Source: Amphiura filiformis (lineage: Eukaryota; Echinodermata; Ophiuroidea; Amphilepidida; Amphiuridae). From it: a stretch of DNA of 64,000 bases. This document shows positions 27,201 to 33,200 of the stretch, piece after piece. The notes beneath the pieces were generated by a model. That model saw only the letters and a list, made by a program, of their open reading frames with translations, was not told where the DNA came from and did no database searches. Where the stretch lies: contig NC_092628.1 in NCBI RefSeq assembly GCF_039555335.1, positions 57,089,547 to 57,153,546 of the forward strand, given 5' to 3'. Every line of letters starts with the position of its first letter. The stretch's first letter is position 1. Both the position numbers and the translations under genes were made by a program.

Positions 27201-30200
27201 TATCTGGCGTAGATAGCAAACGTATGTGTAGCGAGTTTATCAATGATAATATCAGGGGTAGATATCAAACGTATGTGCAGCGAGTTTATCAATGATAATA
27301 TATGGGGTAGATAGCAAACGTATGTGTAGTAGTGAAATTATCAATGATAATATCAGGGGTTTATAGCAAACGTATGTGTAGCGAGTTTATCAACGATAAT
27401 ATCAGGGGTAGATAGCAAACGTATGTGTAGCGAGTTTATCAACGATAATGTCAGGGGTAGATAGCAAACTTATGTGTAGCGAGTTTATCAACGATAATAT
27501 CAGGGGTTTATAGCAAACGTATGTGCAGCGAGTTTATCAATGATAATATCAGGGGTAGATAACAAACTTATGTGTAGCGAGTTTATCAACGATAATATCA
27601 GGGGTAGATAACAAACTTATGTGTAGCGAGTTTATCAACGATAATATCAGGGTTTATAGCAAACTTATGTGTAGCGAGTTTATCAATGATAATATCAGGG
27701 GTAAATAGCAAACTTATGTAGTAGTGAAATTATCAATGATAATATCAGGGGTTTATAGCAAACGTATGTGTAGCGAGTTTATCAACGATAATGTCAGGGG
27801 TAGATAGCAAACTTATGTGTAGCGAGTTTATCAACGATAATGTCAGGGGTAGATAGCAAACTTATGTGTAGCGAGTTTATCAACGATAATATCAGGGGTT
27901 TATAGCAAACGTATGTGTAGCGAGTTTATCAACGATAATGTCAGGGGTAGATAGCAAACGTATGTGAAGCGAGTTTATCAACGATAATGTCAGGGGTAGA
28001 TAGCAAACGTATGTGAAGCGAGTTTATCAACGATAATATCAGGGGTAGATAGCAAACGTATGTGAAGCGAGTTTATCAACGATAATGTCAGGGGTAGATA
28101 ACAAACTTATGTATAGCGAGTTTATCAACGATAATATCAGGGGTAGATAGCAAACGTATGTGAAGCGAGTTTATTAATGATTATCAATGATAATATCAGG
28201 GGTAGATAGCAAACGTATGTGAAGCGAGTTTATCAATGATAATATCAGGGGTAGATAGCAAACGTATGTGTAGCGAGTTTATCAATGATAATATCAGGGT
28301 AGATAGCAAACGTATGTGTAGCGAGTTTATCAATGATAATATCAGGGGTAGATAGCAAACGTATGTGAAGCGAGTTTATCAACGATAATGTCAGGGGTAG
28401 ATAGCAAACGTATGTGTAGCGAGTTTATCAACGATAATATCAGGGGTAGATAGCAAACGTATGTGTAGCGAGTTTATCAATGATAATATCAGGGGTAGAT
28501 AGCAAACGTATGTGTAGCGAGTTTATCAACGATAATATCTGGGGTAGATAGCAAACTTATGTGTAGCGAGTTTATCAACGATAATATCTGGGGTAGATAG
28601 CAAACCTATGTGCAGCGAGTTTATCAATGATAATATCAGGGGTACATAGCAAACGTATGTGTAGCGAGTTTATCAATGATAATATCAGGGGTAGATAGCA
28701 AACGTATGTGTAGCGAGTTTATCAATGATAATATCAGGGGTAGATAGCAAACGTATGTGTAGCGAGTTTATCAATGATAATATCAGGGGTAGATAGCAAA
28801 CGTATGTGAAGCGAGTTTATCAACGATAATGTCAGGGGTAGATAGCAAACGTATGTGTAGCGAGTTTATCAACGATAATATCAGGGGTAGATAGCAAACG
28901 TATGTGAAGCGAGTTTATCAATGATAATATCAGGGGTAGATAGCAAACGTATGTGTAGCGAGTTTATCAACGATAATATCTGGGGTAGATAGCAAACTTA
29001 TGTGTAGCGAGTTTATCAACGATAATATCTGGGGTAGATAGCAAACCTATGTGCAGCGAGTTTATCAATGATAATATCAGGAGTAGATAGCAAACGTATG
29101 TGTAGCGAGTTTATCAACGATAATACCAGGTGTAGATAGCAAACTTATGTGCAGCGAGTTTATCAACGATAATATCTGGGGTAGATAGCAAACTTATGTG
29201 CAGCGAGTTTATCAATGATAATATCAGGGGTAGATAGCAAACTTATGTGTAGCGAGTTTATCAACGATAATATCTGGGGTAGATAGCAAACTTATGTGCA
29301 GCGAGTTTATCAATGATAATATCAGGGGTAGATAGCAAACGTATGTGTAGCGAGTTATGTACGATAATATCAGGGGTATATAGCAAACGTATGTGCAGCG
29401 AGTTTATCAACGATAATATCAGGGGTAGATAGCAAACGTATGTGTAGCGAGTTATGTACGATAATATCAGGGGTATATAGCAAACGTATGTGCAGCGAGT
29501 TTATCAACGATAATATCAGGGGTAGATAGCAAACGTATGTGTAGCGAGTTATCTACGATAATATCAGGGGTATATAGCAAACGTATGTGCAGCGAGTTTA
29601 TCAATGATAATATCAGGGGTAGCAAATATGTGTAGCGAGTTTATCAATGATAATATCAATACAAACGTATGTGCAGCGAGTTTATCAATGATAATATCTG
29701 GCGTAGATAGCAAACGTATGTGTAGCGAGTTTATCAATGATAATATCAGGGGTAGATATCAAACGTATGTGCAGCGAGTTTATCAATGATAATATATGGG
29801 GTAGATAGCAAACGTATGTGTAGCGAGTTTATCAATGATAATATCAGGGGGAAGATAGAAAACGTATGTGTAGCGAGTTTATCAATGATAATATCAGGGG
29901 TAGATAGCAAACGTATGTGCAGCGAGTTTATCAATGATAATATCAGGGGTAGATAGCAAACGTATGTGTAGCGAGTTAATCAACGATAATGAGGGGTAGA
30001 TAAGATAGCAAACTTATGTTACGAGTATGTGTAGCGAGTTTATCAGTGACTACGTAAGGGGTAAATAGCAAACTTATGTGTAGTAAGCTAGTTACAAGTA
30101 ATCAGTGACCTTTTCTTTCCAGAGAAGATAACATTTTTATGTGCAGTGTGTTTGTCAGTGACGTATTTGTACATAAAGAATTTATCACTGTCTGCATTAG

Positions 30201-33200
30201 GGGCAGATAAAAAACGTATGTGAAGTAAGTTACTTGCGCAAGCGTAATCTGTAACTTTGTCCAGAATATATAGCATTTTTGTATGTTGTGTTTATCAGTG
30301 AGTTTATCAGGGATATTTTGGTAGCTAGCAAGCTTATGTCTAGAGAGTTTATCAGTTATTATATCGGGTTATTATATCAGTTAAGGGATATATAGCAAAC
30401 TCATGCGAATCAAGTTCAAATTAAGTGATTTTACACATACTACACATAAGTCTGCTATCTACCCCTGATAGAGTCATTGATAAACTCGTTACACATAATA
30501 GGTTTCCTATCTACTCCTGATATTACTATTGCTGTATAGATGAGTTGAACTCAATGTTTATCAACAAAGGCAAGGGACTGGTATATCTTTTTGCTTGAAT
30601 GAACACCATGCAACCACTACACTGCTCAATAGTCTTATTGTGATGTGGCGGGAGTTTTAAAAACACGAGCCCTGAACAGAATATGATGCGCGCGCATACT
30701 GCCAGGCAAAATACAATGGAAATTGTGATGATGCGTGCGCATACTGCCAGGCATTGACGTCAGAAGCCAACTCATCTATACAATAAATACAATCAAAATG
30801 TATGTTAGGTTTATAGATAAGGGTGAAATTAGAGATGGGATCAGTTATAGGGCTTGGGATTAGGATTAGGCATGTTGGGATTAATTGGACCATATGCTGC
30901 AGTTTAGTGATATAGTTTAGAGTTCAACAATGGATGAATTTTGGGAGATTAAGTTAAAGTCTATTCTATAATTTGGAAATAAGAAACATACTGCAGTTAC
31001 TGTCCGTTTTCCTATACACAATACACAGTGCTCTTTCCCATTGACGCGTGACCTCTACAAATAGCCCTACGTTAAAAGTTTGGGGATATGACTAGTTAAC
31101 GTCGCTGTGTGAAAAATAACCGGCCAATATTAAAAGTACTCTTCTAAAGTTCTAGAAAATATAGTTTTTAACATGTCCTAAATTTTAGCTAATTTAGATG
31201 TTTGGAAATATTCGTACTTTAGTGTTTTAGTTAATGTTATAGGTAATAGTACATTGCCTAGTTAACGTCGCTGTGTGAAAAATAACCGGCCAATATTAAA
31301 AGTACTCTTCTAAAATTCTAGACAATATAGTTTTGTAACATGTCCTAAATTTTTAGCTAATTTAGGTGTTTGGAGAGGGTCGTACTTTTGTGTTTTAGGA
31401 AGGATATGTAAACGACAGATAACACCAAAAATATGAAGAAATTATTTCCAAACCGTGTTAAGTCAACAATCATTATGTTGCTCATTTTCAAGAATGCTGG
31501 TTTACAAAAAGCAGGCAATTGTCTCATTTCGTGAACAAAGGTACACATACCATTGTTTCCGTTCGTTTCTTTTATAATCGGTTACCCAACTGAAGCTATA
31601 ATACCAGCTTTATTGCGATATCGCACATGAAAACAGACACTTGTGCACAACCAGAGAAGATCCGATTTAATCAGTTGAGCTGTTTCAATGAGTGTTATCT
31701 TGGTTTCATAGGGCCTGCACTTTGGCTCGACATTTGAAAGGGGTGTGAATTCATTTTTGGATACGCCCCTATTATAATTAGGTAATACTCGAACACATTC
31801 CCTATATGTATATACATGTACCACATGTAGTAAATCTGTCTGCTTTATCTGTATTGTGCCTTTCTTAAGCAAATAGTTAAACACGATTTCATCAAACATT
31901 ATAACAATAGCTCTTTTACAGTGTGCAATCATCCCGGGCAATAATTGGGCAATAATAGAGGATGTGCGTGAAATTATTGATTAGCTCCATACAAAGGATT
32001 TGAACCGGTGTCCTTCACCGTAATCATGGCGCAATGCAGTGCTACACCACATTTCGCCATAAAACATTCTAGAAACGCTTGCTGTTAGAATAAGAAAAAT
32101 TTTAATGCTAATTTATTGCACATTCTAGGGAAGCGTGGTTACCTTTTTAAAATAACCGAGTGAGAGGGTTTTCAAGAAAATATTTTTCCTGTCAAAACTG
32201 AAGCATCCTCTGTATAAAAGAAAATATGAATATTAACTGCACATCATATATAACGATTCGTGATACCCAATTGTGGCATATTTGATGTCGTTTAAGAAGC
32301 AGAGAATTTTATTTCAATTTTATATACGCCAAAATATTTTTTAATTGAGCAAGAATAAGGATAGAAAAAACGTTGAAAATCCTATGTGAATATTACATTA
32401 GACCCGGCAAAAGATTACTGTTTCGTTTTTATGGTAATCTAATCTTTTATTTCCTGAAAAAACATTTGGGGTCTAAAATGGACTTTTTATGTAATTGATA
32501 AAACATCGAACGTGTATACAAGAAAATGGTAGGTTTTCCTCTATAGTATTTTACTGACCATGGAAATGTACTGAGACACAAGCACGTGTCAAAATCGATA
32601 TAATGTATTGTCCATACAGACGCCCAGTTATGTTTATTATTGGATTTTTTTTGTATAAAACACACAGTTAACAATAATTGAGCGCTAATAATACACATAA
32701 ATGTTTTTAGGCAAATAAAATTCCAAAATATGGTACGTTTTCTGCCTTTGGTTGGCCTATGTTGAAGTTGCGATTATATGTTCAAATAAGTTTCAAATGA
32801 ATTACAAGAAGACAAGTGGCCGAGTGGTCTAAGGCGCTGGGTTCATAGTGTATCCAAAGCAGTCCGCCGACGTGAGTTCGAACCCCGCCTCCGCCAAACT
32901 TTAATGAAGTAAAATTAAAATTAAAATTTTACTTTAAAAAAATTTCATATTGGGGAAATGTGACTGGCAGAATTTATGTATGGCGTGGAGTGGTGTGATG
33001 CAGTGCATTCAATCAAACGTTGTCGTCAACCTATTTGATCCTATAGTGCATTTGTTATGTGTGTGAGACGAGCTGTCGCGGTAATCATGCTTTTGTTGAA
33101 TGAATTTGAGTACTCCGCCATATTTACGGTATGAACGTCATAATCTAGGTGATTATTTGCATTGGATGTCTTGAATACGCTGGCGAAGTTGTGTAATAAT

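Larger units (their letters stand above)
21376..30090. repeat. 49-bp satellite array, roughly 170 units, with higher-order duplication
   Basis: The unit reads GGGGTAGATAGCAAACTTAT, GTGTAGCGAGTTTATCAA, YGATAATATCA (49 bp). Common variants are CGTATG for TTATG, GAAGCG or CAGCG for TAGCG, and GTTTATAGC for GTAGATAGC. An unrelated insertion occupies about 22421-22850. A 2.49-kb block (about 24834-27320) is repeated directly at about 27326-29810. The ends decay gradually. Short open frames here are repeat translation only. Confidence 0.97.

Noticed and set aside
21376..30090. Regular short repeats that might suggest a CRISPR array
   Set aside because: Units are contiguous 49-bp satellite copies without unique spacers, in a genome with introns and actin genes.
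31582..31941. Minus-strand open frame of 119 residues
   Set aside because: No domain, signal peptide or splice context supports it; part of its sequence is a repeat also found near 35750.
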